Assembly: GCA_016764435.1 (NCBI GenBank)
Contig: JAESRX010000069.1
Location: 1 to 41,593 of the forward strand
Origin: Flavobacteriaceae bacterium
Lineage (GTDB): Bacteria; Bacteroidota; Bacteroidia; Flavobacteriales; Flavobacteriaceae
Direction of reading: 5' to 3'
DNA length: 41,593 nucleotides
The position numbers were made by a program, and so were the translations under genes. Below, piece by piece: positions 17,419-26,232 of the stretch. Numbering within the stretch: position 1 is the first letter of the stretch; each line of letters starts with the position of its first letter. The notes below the pieces were generated by a model. The model worked only from the letters and a program-made list of their open reading frames with translations, had not been told where the DNA came from and searched no databases.

Positions 17419-18843
17419 TTACTTTCCAATACAGAAATTAGCAAACAAATTCCCCAGGATGTCTTTATCTACATCAAATTCCCCTGTAATGGCTCCTAAA
17501 TGTCTGAGGCATTCTCGGATATCAATGGCAAATAAGTCGCTGGGTAAATCATCTTCGATACCTGTTTGAACGGCGAGGATACTTTCAAAGGCATTATTGA
17601 GGGCTTCGTAATGGCGGCTATTGGTGACAATGGTTTCATTGGAACTCAATTTACCGGTGTTTACAAGGCTGGTTAAATACAGGACTAATTCGTGGATACC
17701 GAGGTTGTTTTTAGCTGAAATAGGAAGGAGGTCTTCTATGTTATCTTGGAGGATTTCCAATTGCCCTTCCGTGAGCACATCTATTTTATTAAGTACAATC
17801 AGCATGCGTTTTTGAGGGTACATTTCTCGGATGATGGTGAGTTCTTCTAGGACCTGTTGCGTTAAGTTTTCGGCAGCGTCTAGGCGGTCATTTCCTACTT
17901 TAGAGCCATCTATGATGTATAAGACCAATTGAGAAGATTCAATTTTCTCATGTGTTTTTTGAATTCCTATGCGTTCTATCACATCGGTGGTTTCACGAAT
18001 TCCTGCCGTATCTATAAATCGGTAGGTGACACCATTTAGGGCTATTTCATCTTCAATCGCATCTCGGGTAGTTCCGGCAATGTCACTGACAATGGCTTTG
18101 TCTTCGTTTAACAAGGCATTGAGCAAGGTGGATTTACCTACGTTTGGTTCTCCGATAATAGCCACAGGAATCCCGTTTTTAAGGACGTTTCCGAGGGCGA
18201 AAGAATCGATCAAGCGTTTTAGAACTACGATTATTTTGGCGACTAAATTTTTAAATTGTTCTCTGTCTGCAAAAGCGACATCCTCTTCAGAGAAATCAAG
18301 TTCCAATTCTATCAGAGAGGCAAAGTTTAATAACTGAGCACGTAAGTCTTTGATTTCACTGCTAAAACCACCACGCATTTGCTGTAGTGCTACTTGGTGA
18401 GAAGCGGCGGAGTTGGAGGCGATTAAATCGGCTACAGCTTCTGCCTGTGAAAGGTCCATTTTTCCGTTTAAGAAAGCGCGTAGGGTGAATTCTCCTGGCG
18501 CGGCATGACGGACTTTATTACGTAGAAACAACTGAACGATCTCTTGCTGAATGTACACAGAACCATGGCAGTTAATTTCTACTACGTTTTCTCCTGTATA
18601 GGAATTTGGATTTTTAAAGATACTGACTAATACTTCGTCTACGGTACGTTTCTCATCCATTAAATGCCCTAAATGCATGGTGTGAGACTTGACTTTTGTC
18701 AAATCTTTATTGCCAAATTTAGAGTTAAAACAGCGGTTTACTATATGAATTGCATCAGGTCCAGAAATTCGGATGACGGCAATAGCGCCAACACCTGAAG
18801 CGGTGGCTAAAGCAATGATAGTATCGTTAGGAAGTGTAGTCAT
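17419..18843 (-). CDS. mnmE: tRNA uridine-5-carboxymethylaminomethyl modification GTPase MnmE
   Basis: A 474-residue, full-length MnmE (TrmE). With MnmG it forms carboxymethylaminomethyl groups on wobble uridine 34 of several tRNAs, using a formyl-folate, FAD and NADH. Visible are the N-terminal folate-binding domain, the GTPase with G1 GEPNVGKS (231-238), IAGTTRD (255-261), DTAG (278-281) and NKID, and the C-terminal CIGK, whose Cys is the family hallmark. A TATTTTTG element lies right before the start codon (18848-18855), so the mRNA may have almost no leader. It is a core gene and marks the return to conserved chromosome after the defence island. Confidence 0.97.
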   Translation of the reverse strand: MTTLPNDTIIALATASGVGAIAVIRISGPDAIHIVNRCFNSKFGNKDLTKVKSHTMHLGHLMDEKRTVDEVLVSIFKNPNSYTGENVVEINCHGSVYIQQEIVQLFLRNKVRHAAPGEFTLRAFLNGKMDLSQAEAVADLIASNSAASHQVALQQMRGGFSSEIKDLRAQLLNFASLIELELDFSEEDVAFADREQFKNLVAKIIVVLKRLIDSFALGNVLKNGIPVAIIGEPNVGKSTLLNALLNEDKAIVSDIAGTTRDAIEDEIALNGVTYRFIDTAGIRETTDVIERIGIQKTHEKIESSQLVLYIIDGSKVGNDRLDAAENLTQQVLEELTIIREMYPQKRMLIVLNKIDVLTEGQLEILQDNIEDLLPISAKNNLGIHELVLYLTSLVNTGKLSSNETIVTNSRHYEALNNAFESILAVQTGIEDDLPSDLFAIDIRECLRHLGAITGEFDVDKDILGNLFANFCIGK

Positions 18844-18847
18844 GTTG

Positions 18848-18855
18848 CAAAAATA
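18848..18855 (-). promoter_or_regulatory. Promoter -7 element for mnmE
   Basis: The minus strand reads TATTTTTG, matching TAnnTTTG, only 5 bases before the mnmE ATG. If used, the transcript would be leaderless or nearly so. No -33 element was recognised. Confidence 0.3.
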
Positions 18856-18922
18856 GTGAATCCATTCGACATTCTACACTCGTGAACTTGTAATATAATA
18901 AGAAGGCGTTTATTGGCTGTAT

Positions 18923-19363
18923 TTAATAGATTGCACTTTTTATAAAATCTTCATATTCAAGGTAAAATAGTTCGAATTGGTGCATTTTCTCGTTAAAGAA
19001 TACAAAGGCATCACGCCAGGTGTTTTTATTGTAAATATTAAAATCACTAGGATGTTGGCAATAAACCCTGAAAATACGCTTCCCTGTTTCTAACTCATAA
19101 GCCGCATCAAATATTATTTCTGGAAGGTATTCTTTTGTTAAGATGGTTTTTAAAGCCTCTATTTGATTAAATAAAAGCTCATTTTTTATGGCATCATTCG
19201 ATTCTATATCCAAAACAATCATGGCGGTTTTATGATCCGCAGCAAACTTAAAACTAAAGCCTTTTATTTTGGTACGGTACAACAACCATTTTCTTGGAAA
19301 TGATTTTCCAAAACTGGTCCAAAATTCGGTTCTTATTTTCGCGGCTTCTTCTTTATTAAACAT
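18923..19363 (-). CDS. DUF4268 domain protein
   Basis: A 146-residue protein that fits DUF4268: an N-terminal FNKEEAAKIRTEFWTSFGKSF segment, then a compact alpha/beta fold (FKFAADHKTAMIVLDIE, FNQIEALKTIL, RIFRVYCQH) and a helical end (WRDAFVFFNEKMHQFELFY). The family resembles nuclease-like or DNA-binding folds in some larger proteins, but this short stand-alone form is common in Flavobacteriaceae and its role is unknown. It lies 79 bp upstream of mnmE on the same strand. A TACTTTTG promoter-like element and a short repetitive leader precede it. Confidence 0.75.
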   Translation of the reverse strand: MFNKEEAAKIRTEFWTSFGKSFPRKWLLYRTKIKGFSFKFAADHKTAMIVLDIESNDAIKNELLFNQIEALKTILTKEYLPEIIFDAAYELETGKRIFRVYCQHPSDFNIYNKNTWRDAFVFFNEKMHQFELFYLEYEDFIKSAIY

Positions 19364-19371
19364 TTTAAATA

Positions 19372-19410
19372 GATATGAGGTATTAGTAGTGAGGTATGAG
19401 ATGTTGGTGA
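19372..19410. repeat. Short GAGGTATxAG-type repetitive leader
   Basis: The stretch upstream of the DUF4268 gene contains near-tandem ATGAGGTAT / GTGAGGTATGAG units and a following TTGGTGATG. Such degenerate short repeats are prone to slippage. They would lie in the mRNA leader if the TACTTTTG at 19441-19448 is the promoter. Confidence 0.4.
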
Positions 19411-19440
19411 TGCGTTTAAAGGGATACGCTCTACGTTTTG

Positions 19441-19448
19441 CAAAAGTA
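19441..19448 (-). promoter_or_regulatory. Promoter -7 element for the DUF4268 gene
   Basis: The minus strand reads TACTTTTG, matching TAnnTTTG, about 78 bases before the start codon. Support is by consensus only. Confidence 0.4.
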
Positions 19449-19540
19449 CAGAATAAGTAGGGAGTTAGAGAGGTTTTTAATACGATTTATAGAACCGTTC
19501 AAAATTTAAGGGAATCCTAAAATAGCTACAGCATTGCTCA

Positions 19541-19564
19541 TTCCCCCTTCGGGGGCCAGGGGGA
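19541..19564. repeat. C-rich/G-rich interspersed repeat
   Basis: TTCCCCCTTCGGGGGCCAGG and the following GGGA form a CCCCC/GGGGG hairpin plus a second G-run. Very similar short sequences are scattered through many Flavobacteriia genomes. It sits right at the end of miaE and could also influence transcription end there. Confidence 0.5.
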
Positions 19565-19565
19565 T

Positions 19566-20147
19566 TTACCCATGTACGGTAGGGCTCGTCCCACGATCTC
19601 GCATAAAATCAGCTTCGTATTTTAGCAAACCTTCCCATTTCTGATCTACTATTTTTCGGTCTTGGTATTGCCTTGCAAAGGCTAAAAAAGTGGTAAAGTG
19701 TCCGGCTTCTGAAATCATTAAATCGTGGTAGAATTTTGACAATTCTTCATCTTCCATGTTTTCTGAAAACACTTTAAATCGTTCACAGCTTCTCGCTTCG
19801 ATAAGTGCGGCGATTAACAAGCGTTGAATCAGGCTTTCGTCTCTGTCTTTGGTTTTCTGGAAATACTTTTGTAGATGGGCAGCATAATCGTTTTTAGAGG
19901 CGCGACCAAGGGTCATTCCACGTTTTACCATCAAGTCATGCACCATTTTAAAATGCTCTAATTCTTCAATAGAGATGAGTGCCATTTCTTTTACTAATTC
20001 CGTTTGTTCGGAATAATTCATGATAATGGAGATGGCATTAGAGGCTGCTTTTTGCTCTGCATAGGCATGGTCTGTTAATATTTCTCGCAAATCATTTTTT
20101 GCTATTGTTGCCCAAGAAGTGGCAGTTTCAAATTTTAATCCTAACAT
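19566..20147 (-). CDS. miaE: tRNA-(ms2io6A)-hydroxylase MiaE
   Basis: A 193-residue di-iron hydroxylase of the ferritin-like fold. It hydroxylates the isopentenyl side chain of 2-methylthio-N6-isopentenyladenosine at position 37 of tRNAs. The metal-binding carboxylate/histidine motifs are visible: DHAYAEQKAA, EELEHFKMVHD, EARSCERF and SEAGHFTTF. The start overlaps the stop of the antiporter gene (TAATG), so the two are translationally coupled. This pairing of a tRNA-modifying enzyme with an antiporter has no obvious functional logic. Together with mnmE this places two wobble/anticodon-loop modification genes within 3 kb. Confidence 0.93.
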   Translation of the reverse strand: MLGLKFETATSWATIAKNDLREILTDHAYAEQKAASNAISIIMNYSEQTELVKEMALISIEELEHFKMVHDLMVKRGMTLGRASKNDYAAHLQKYFQKTKDRDESLIQRLLIAALIEARSCERFKVFSENMEDEELSKFYHDLMISEAGHFTTFLAFARQYQDRKIVDQKWEGLLKYEADFMRDRGTSPTVHG

Positions 20148-22063
20148 TATGAGTCAAACTTTATTTTAATATCTTCTAAACTATCTTCGGATCCTACTAA
20201 GGTCATAATATCACCCAGTCGCAGGCGTGTATATCCGTGGGATATAATCATTTGTCCTTTTCGTTTTACCGACAATACAATCACGTCCTGTGGCAGGCGT
20301 AGATCACGTAAATGCAATCCATGAATGTCTTTGTTTCTGATTTCTATATCTAAGGTGTCCTGTCCTTCGTCCATTCCTAAAAGGAGGGAAGTGGCATTAG
20401 GAGAACGTACAAAATGGTCCATTAAACTCACCATTGCGGTAGCGGGCTCTATAATTAGCACCCCGAGTTTATGGAATTTTTCAAAATTTTCACGTTCATT
20501 TAAACGGACGATAATATCTTTAGTTCCTACGTATTCGTAGAGTAATGCCGCAATTTTATAATTCTCATCATCAGAAAACATCAAGACAATGGCTTCTACT
20601 TTTTTAAGTTGTAATTCTTTGAAAACACTTACGGAAATTTCATCTACTTGTATAATCTCGTGGCTGCTATTCTCGGGTTTCATTCCTTTTAAACAGACGA
20701 TTCTAGCGCCCCATTTATGTTTTTCTAATTGTGCGGCCAAGGCGATAGACTGATTTTCAATACCGAAGATTACAGCATCTCTAGTTCCATCAAAATCGGG
20801 TGTTTTAGCCCTTAAATGAGTTTCTTTTACATAGTTTAACGCAAATTTAAACAATGGTGGTCCCACCAATTGATTGATCACGATGATCGCAATAACGATG
20901 GTTTCAAATTCATGTCCCCAGGTAGGGAATTCTTTTGCGATGATGGTGGCCAATCCTAAGGCAACACCCGCTTGTGTTAAGAATGGCATCCAAGCTATAG
21001 GAAGGTATCTTTTATCATCTTTGGCTGCGATTACTCCAAAAGCACCCCCCAATATCATGGTGAATAATCGAAGGAAAAATAAACCAATGGCAATCCAAAA
21101 TACGCTCATCAATACCTGTAAAGATAATGAGGCGCCTGTAAGTGTAAAAAATATGATAAAAATTATAGGACTGATTTCATGTAATAATTTTGAGAATTCA
21201 ATTCGGTGTTTGCTGTAATTTGTCAATACAAAACTGGCAATGATACAGATCAATAAAGGTTCGATTAAAAATTCATGATCTAAGATGAAAGCGGATTCTA
21301 TTTTTATAAAATGAGCGAATAGGTAGACTCCATATCCAATAGCAATGACGATAAACCACTGTATGTATTTATGCATGCTAAAGGCAAAAGGAAGCTGTAA
21401 AATACGTCCTACGATGATTCCGATTCCAAAAGAAGCTGCGATTTCTAAGGCCAATATTCCTAAAAATAACAAACCGATTTCGTCTCCGTTTATAAATGCT
21501 TTAGCGATGGAAAAACAGATGGCGAATAAGATGATTACGAGAACGTCTTTTACGACGGTCACTCCCATTACTGTTTTTGTAAAGGGGCCATTAGCACGCA
21601 TTTCGTTAATCACTGCGATGGCGGAGGAAGGTGATCTGGCAACAAATATAGTTCCGAAGAGGATAGAAACCGCTATTTTAGAAAGGGTGTTCATCTCCGA
21701 CATAAAAGGGATGTGTCCCGCGATAAAAAAGATCACTACAGAACTCAGGACGAAGGTAATGACTAATTGTCCAATAGTCATCCATTTAATGCTATTAAGT
21801 CGACTTCTCAAATCATTTAAAAACAATTCTGACCCCGCTGAAAAAGCGATAATAGACAGGGCTATTTCATTTAGAAAATTTAAGTTGTCGAGGGCTTCTG
21901 GTGTGATAAAGTTCAAGACAGAGGATCCCGCAATAATTCCGGTGATAATAAGGCCGGTAATAATGGGAAATTTGATTTTCTGAAAAACTTTAGCTATTTG
22001 GTTGGAAGCGATGGCTATGATAGCAAATCCTACTAAAAAGATGATGAGTTGTTTGATGTCCAA
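20147..22063 (-). CDS. CPA2-family cation:proton antiporter with RCK (TrkA-N/TrkA-C) domains
   Basis: A 638-residue inner-membrane protein. About the first 400 residues form 11-13 hydrophobic segments of the sodium/proton exchanger fold, starting MDIKQLIIFLVGFAIIAIAS. Residues about 410-525 form a Rossmann-like TrkA-N domain (DAVIFGIENQSIALAAQL), in which the usual GxGxxG nucleotide-binding motif is altered to GIENQS, so nucleotide control may be weakened. Residues about 555-638 are a TrkA-C domain (GLHLRDLRLP ... GDIMTLVGSED). Family members exchange potassium or sodium for protons and maintain pH and ion balance. The ion cannot be told from sequence. It is the first gene of a two-gene operon with miaE. 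Confidence 0.9.
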   Translation of the reverse strand: MDIKQLIIFLVGFAIIAIASNQIAKVFQKIKFPIITGLIITGIIAGSSVLNFITPEALDNLNFLNEIALSIIAFSAGSELFLNDLRSRLNSIKWMTIGQLVITFVLSSVVIFFIAGHIPFMSEMNTLSKIAVSILFGTIFVARSPSSAIAVINEMRANGPFTKTVMGVTVVKDVLVIILFAICFSIAKAFINGDEIGLLFLGILALEIAASFGIGIIVGRILQLPFAFSMHKYIQWFIVIAIGYGVYLFAHFIKIESAFILDHEFLIEPLLICIIASFVLTNYSKHRIEFSKLLHEISPIIFIIFFTLTGASLSLQVLMSVFWIAIGLFFLRLFTMILGGAFGVIAAKDDKRYLPIAWMPFLTQAGVALGLATIIAKEFPTWGHEFETIVIAIIVINQLVGPPLFKFALNYVKETHLRAKTPDFDGTRDAVIFGIENQSIALAAQLEKHKWGARIVCLKGMKPENSSHEIIQVDEISVSVFKELQLKKVEAIVLMFSDDENYKIAALLYEYVGTKDIIVRLNERENFEKFHKLGVLIIEPATAMVSLMDHFVRSPNATSLLLGMDEGQDTLDIEIRNKDIHGLHLRDLRLPQDVIVLSVKRKGQMIISHGYTRLRLGDIMTLVGSEDSLEDIKIKFDS

Positions 22064-22415
22064 GATGGTTGATTTAGTTCGAAGGCTAATATATAAAATA
22101 TAAAGAAGTTTGTTTAGTTCCTGCTTAAGAAAGATGTTTTTTTTGGGGATAATCGAAGAGAAGTGTCCATTTTATTGTCACTGTGTAGTTCTAGGGAAGA
22201 AGGAGGGCGGTTCTAAGTGTTTCTTATGGGATGTAAGAAAGGAATTGATTAAATAGGAGTGTAATGTGTTCTTATACGGAGACGTGTGTAGTAAAAAGCA
22301 GTCTATTGATACAGGTACAGAGAACGGTCTTGGTGTTAACTATAGAGAAGTTGTATTGCGGGATTTAAAATAATCCAGCGTTTTAATCTCCTCTCCCTTA
22401 AATTTCAAAAATCGC
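22064..22415. other. Intergenic region without recognised features
   Basis: 350 bases between dnaX and the antiporter gene. I see no gene, RNA, strong hairpin or TAnnTTTG element here. Confidence 0.5.
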
Positions 22416-24110
22416 TTATAATTCCAAATCGAAGGTGTTTCGGAGTAAGGCCATGTGGTCGTTTATCTCTAGTAATTTCTTAAATTTTTCCTGTGGTGTA
22501 TAGGCAAAACGTTTGGCGACGGTTTCGTTTACTTCAATGCTTAAATCTAAGCTGAAATTATTCAATTGTTTTCGGATAAAACCGAGTAGGAGATGACGGT
22601 GACGTTGCATTTGCTGTTCCATCAGGGTATTGGGTAATTCTACGATGATATTTTGTTGATGTTCTCTAGGAACTCCAGCATTTACGATAGAGGCGATACT
22701 TTTTTCTCCTCTTTTTAATAAAAGATGGATGTATTGTTTCCATACAAGTGCTAGCTTTTCCCCATTAAAAACATCTTTGGGAAGTTTAGAGAGGTCTATG
22801 TTTTCTTCGTCGTCCTCTATTATTGCTGCCTTTTTTTCAAAAACACTTTTTAAGGTTAATCCCGTCGGGCGGTTGCGTCTTCCTAGCGCCTTTGCAGGTA
22901 CGGGGGTGTTGCTTGCTTGTTGCAGCGGTTTTACTGTGGCGGTTGCTGTAGCAGGTGCCGTAGTTTTTACCGGTTTCTGAGCCAATCCTTTTAAAGTCTC
23001 CTTAAAAAAGGAAGCTGGAATTATGTAGTTAGGCCCTTTTTTTTTTTCTCCATCAAAAGTGATAGAGGCAAGTTGCATGATACATAATTCAACGAGCAGT
23101 CGTTGGTTTTTACTGGATTTGTAATTCAAATCACAGGTGTTGGCCTTTTCTATGGCTGCGAGTAGAAAGTTAATACTCGTTGCTTGGGATTGTTCCAAGT
23201 ATCGCTTTTTAGCGACGTCACCAACATCTAATAAATCGATGGTTATAGCGTCTTTTGCAACGAGTAAGTCTCTAAAGTGAGAGGCCAATCCATTGATATA
23301 ATGATGTCCTTCAAATCCTTTAGAGAGGACACTGTTAAATTGTAACAAGATGTTTGGAATGTCATTTTTAAGTATCAAATTGGTACTTGTAAAATAGACA
23401 TCATAATCCAATACATTTAAATTCTCTGTCACTGCCTGTCGTGTCAGTTCTTTTCCAGAGAAACTAACCACACGGTCAAAAATGGAGAGGGCATCACGCA
23501 TGGCGCCATCTGCTTTTTGAGCGATAACATGCAGGGCATCGTCCTCCGCATTTATTCCTTCTTCTATCGCAATCTTTTTGAGGTAGTTTTTAGCGTCAAT
23601 GACTTGAATGCGCTTAAAATCAAAAATTTGACAACGGGATAATATGGTCGGTATAATTTTATGTTTTTCGGTTGTTGCTAAAATAAAAATAGCATGTGCC
23701 GGTGGCTCTTCTAGTGTCTTTAAAAAGGCATTAAAGGCCGCTTGGGATAGCATGTGGACTTCATCTATAATATAGACTTTGTATTTTCCTACTTGTGGTG
23801 GGATCCTTACTTGTTCTGTTAAATTACGGATATCGTCTACCGAGTTATTAGAGGCTGCATCTAATTCAAATATATTGAAGGCAAAATCATGGTCTTCGGG
23901 GTTTTCTACACTGGCTTCATTGATTTTTTTCGCTAAAATACGTGCACAGGTAGTTTTTCCTACTCCACGAGGCCCTGTAAATAATAAGGCTTGTGCTAAA
24001 TGATTGTTCTTAATAGCGTTCTCTAAGGTATTGGTAATGGCTTGTTGCCCTACAACTTCACTAAAAACTTGTGGTCTATATTTCCGTGCCGATACTATAA
24101 ATTGCTCCAT
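22416..24110 (-). CDS. dnaX: DNA polymerase III subunit gamma/tau
   Basis: A 564-residue clamp-loader ATPase. Walker A is GPRGVGKT (46-53), Walker B DEVH (116-119), and the SRC box (ILSRCQIFDF) of sensor/arginine-finger function follows. Domain III (about 220-360) and a basic, Pro/Ala/Thr-rich linker (about 375-415) lead to a C-terminal tau-like region. The four-cysteine zinc module normally between Walker A and FELDAASN is missing, as I remember for Bacteroidota DnaX proteins (here NEASVENPEDHDFAFNIFELD). The complex loads the beta clamp at replication forks. It appears to be transcribed alone, with a TATTTTTG element 20 bases upstream. Confidence 0.97.
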   Translation of the reverse strand: MEQFIVSARKYRPQVFSEVVGQQAITNTLENAIKNNHLAQALLFTGPRGVGKTTCARILAKKINEASVENPEDHDFAFNIFELDAASNNSVDDIRNLTEQVRIPPQVGKYKVYIIDEVHMLSQAAFNAFLKTLEEPPAHAIFILATTEKHKIIPTILSRCQIFDFKRIQVIDAKNYLKKIAIEEGINAEDDALHVIAQKADGAMRDALSIFDRVVSFSGKELTRQAVTENLNVLDYDVYFTSTNLILKNDIPNILLQFNSVLSKGFEGHHYINGLASHFRDLLVAKDAITIDLLDVGDVAKKRYLEQSQATSINFLLAAIEKANTCDLNYKSSKNQRLLVELCIMQLASITFDGEKKKGPNYIIPASFFKETLKGLAQKPVKTTAPATATATVKPLQQASNTPVPAKALGRRNRPTGLTLKSVFEKKAAIIEDDEENIDLSKLPKDVFNGEKLALVWKQYIHLLLKRGEKSIASIVNAGVPREHQQNIIVELPNTLMEQQMQRHRHLLLGFIRKQLNNFSLDLSIEVNETVAKRFAYTPQEKFKKLLEINDHMALLRNTFDLEL

Positions 24111-24129
24111 TAAAAACTGATTTAGATTA

Positions 24130-24137
24130 CAAAAATA
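24130..24137 (-). promoter_or_regulatory. Promoter -7 element for dnaX
   Basis: The minus strand reads TATTTTTG, matching TAnnTTTG, 19 bases before the dnaX start. A TTTTG lies about 25 bases further upstream, slightly too far for the standard -33 position. Confidence 0.4.
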
Positions 24138-24288
24138 TACAAAGGATTTAGATTTCGTGCATCAAAATTGAATAATTAAATTAAGTATTTAAAATCGATA
24201 AAATTAGAAGGCTGAAAAGTGATAGAAAAGGTGCTGAAACTCACCGTAGGGTTCCCTTAAATTAGAGATGAGTTGGCGCTGGTACTCT

Positions 24289-24343
24289 AAAAAAAAAACG
24301 GTGGTATTATATCCAGTGTAAGACACTGTACAATACCACCGTT
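24289..24343 (-). terminator. Rho-independent terminator of the acyl-CoA synthetase operon
   Basis: A perfect 12 bp stem, AACGGTGGTATT (24297-24308) with AATACCACCGTT (24332-24343), contains an inner GTGT/ACAC pairing. On the minus strand it is followed by a run of at least eight T. It lies 22 bases past the stop of the downstream acyl-CoA synthetase gene and should end that transcript. Confidence 0.9.
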
Positions 24344-24364
24344 GTAATTAATTAGACGAAGCGC

Positions 24365-26146
24365 TTAGTCTTTGTCATAAATTTTATTGTACAAAGCGAT
24401 GTATTTTGCTTTGATTTTTATTCTTTTTGGTTTCATGGTGGGTGTTAATAAACCATTGTCTATTCCCCAAACATCAGGCGTTAATTCAAAACGTTTAATG
24501 GTTTCCCATTTTGCAAAACGTTTATTGGCTTTTGCCACTTCTTTTTGAATACGTGCGATTACATGTGGATTCATAATTAGATCCGCATTGTTATTAGACA
24601 GTGGTTCATGATGAATTCTAGCCCATTCACGTAAGAATTCATAATTAGGTTGGATAATCGCTGCAGGCATTTTTTCACCTTCTCCGACGACCATTGCTTG
24701 CTCTATAAAACGGGATTGTTTTAAACTGTTTTCTAAGAGGGCAGGGGCAATGTATTTACCACCAGAAGTTTTGAAGATTTCTTTTTTACGACCTGTGATG
24801 GTCACAAAACCATTTTCGTCAATTTCTCCTTTATCTCCTGTATGGAAATAATCACCGGTCATTACCGCTGCTGTTTTTTCAGGATCTTTAAAGTAGCCCA
24901 TCATAATGTTGGGTCCTTTTACTAAGATTTCTCCATCAGCCGCAATTTTCACTTCTACGTCCGTAATAACTTTTCCTACAGAACCAATTTTCATTCCTTT
25001 ATTTGCATACTCATTTACGGAAACTACAGGAGACGTTTCGGTCAATCCGTAACCTTCCATAATCTGCATTCCAGCAGCCGTAAAGACTCTCGCTAAACGC
25101 GGTTGTAATGCCGCAGATCCAGAAACCATGGTACTCATGTTTCCTCCTAAGGCAGCTCTCCATTTGCTAAAAATAAGTTTGTCAGCAATCCTCAATTTTG
25201 TTTCGTACCACCATCCATTTGTTCCGTATGGTCTGTAACGCAGTCCAACACCAACAGCCCAGAAAAATATCAGTTTTTTAACACCGGTTAATTCACTTCC
25301 TTTGGTAATGATACTGTCGTATACTTTTTCTAATAAGCGAGGCACTACACTCATTAAATGTGGTTTCACTTCTTTTATGTTCTCGGTAATTTTATCGATA
25401 CCTTCGGCAAAATTGATGCTAATTCCGTTGTATTGGTATAAATACAGAAGCATGCGTTCAAAAACATGGCATACGGGTAAAAAACTCAAGACAATCGTCT
25501 TTCCTGCTTCTACCGGTAATCTAGGGGTACAAGCAATCACATTTGTCAAAATATTTTTATGAGATAACATGACTCCTTTCGGCAATCCTGTGGTTCCAGA
25601 AGTGTAGATAATCGTCGCTAAATCATCAGTAGTCACCGCATCTTTTAAGGCGTCTACCTCTCCTTGGTTACTCGTATCTTTTCCTAGTTCTAATACTTCC
25701 TTCCAGCTCTTACACCCCTCAATGTCATCAAAAGAATAGATGTCCTTTAAACTACTTACTTTTTCTTTAGTAATGAGGGCTTTATCAAATAATTCCTTGT
25801 CAGAAAGAAAACAATGAGTAACTGCGGCATGATTAAAAATATACTCATAATCGGTGGCAGAAATAGTAGGGTAAATAGGTACGTTTTGTGCACCAAGTTG
25901 TAGGATAGCAACATCTAGAATGTTCCATTCCGTACGGTTGGTACTAGAAATAACCGCTATTTTATCATTTGGTTTAACGCCTAAACGCAATAATCCACGA
26001 CTCATAGCATTTGCCTTTTCTAAAAATTCTTCACTAGAAGTAGCTTCCCACTTTCCATTGTATTTAGTAACAAAAGCTCTAGATAAATTGTATGTTTCTT
26101 TTTGGTGATAAGCAAAATCGAATAAACGTGTTATTTTTTGAGACAT
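24365..26146 (-). CDS. Long-chain acyl-CoA synthetase (AMP-forming), paralog 1
   Basis: A 593-residue adenylate-forming enzyme that activates long-chain fatty acids to acyl-CoA via acyl-AMP. The AMP-binding motif YTSGTTGLPKG (181-191) and the GYGLTETSP, YFHTGDKGE and GRKKEIFKTSGGK signatures are all present, the last Lys being in the family's catalytic C-terminal part. Length and start (MSQKITRLFDFAYHQKE) fit the FadD15-like group common in Bacteroidota. It is the last gene of a three-gene cluster (paralog 2, nitronate monooxygenase, this gene), 86 bp behind the monooxygenase and ended by a strong terminator. It resembles paralog 2 throughout, so the pair arose by tandem duplication with the monooxygenase gene between. 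Confidence 0.93.
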   Translation of the reverse strand: MSQKITRLFDFAYHQKETYNLSRAFVTKYNGKWEATSSEEFLEKANAMSRGLLRLGVKPNDKIAVISSTNRTEWNILDVAILQLGAQNVPIYPTISATDYEYIFNHAAVTHCFLSDKELFDKALITKEKVSSLKDIYSFDDIEGCKSWKEVLELGKDTSNQGEVDALKDAVTTDDLATIIYTSGTTGLPKGVMLSHKNILTNVIACTPRLPVEAGKTIVLSFLPVCHVFERMLLYLYQYNGISINFAEGIDKITENIKEVKPHLMSVVPRLLEKVYDSIITKGSELTGVKKLIFFWAVGVGLRYRPYGTNGWWYETKLRIADKLIFSKWRAALGGNMSTMVSGSAALQPRLARVFTAAGMQIMEGYGLTETSPVVSVNEYANKGMKIGSVGKVITDVEVKIAADGEILVKGPNIMMGYFKDPEKTAAVMTGDYFHTGDKGEIDENGFVTITGRKKEIFKTSGGKYIAPALLENSLKQSRFIEQAMVVGEGEKMPAAIIQPNYEFLREWARIHHEPLSNNNADLIMNPHVIARIQKEVAKANKRFAKWETIKRFELTPDVWGIDNGLLTPTMKPKRIKIKAKYIALYNKIYDKD

Positions 26147-26232
26147 TATGTTTTGATTTGGTTATTTTTAATTTACGAATAATAGTAGGAGGCTGTTTGC
26201 ATAAATGCTATACAGGGGTTCCTTCTATAGGT

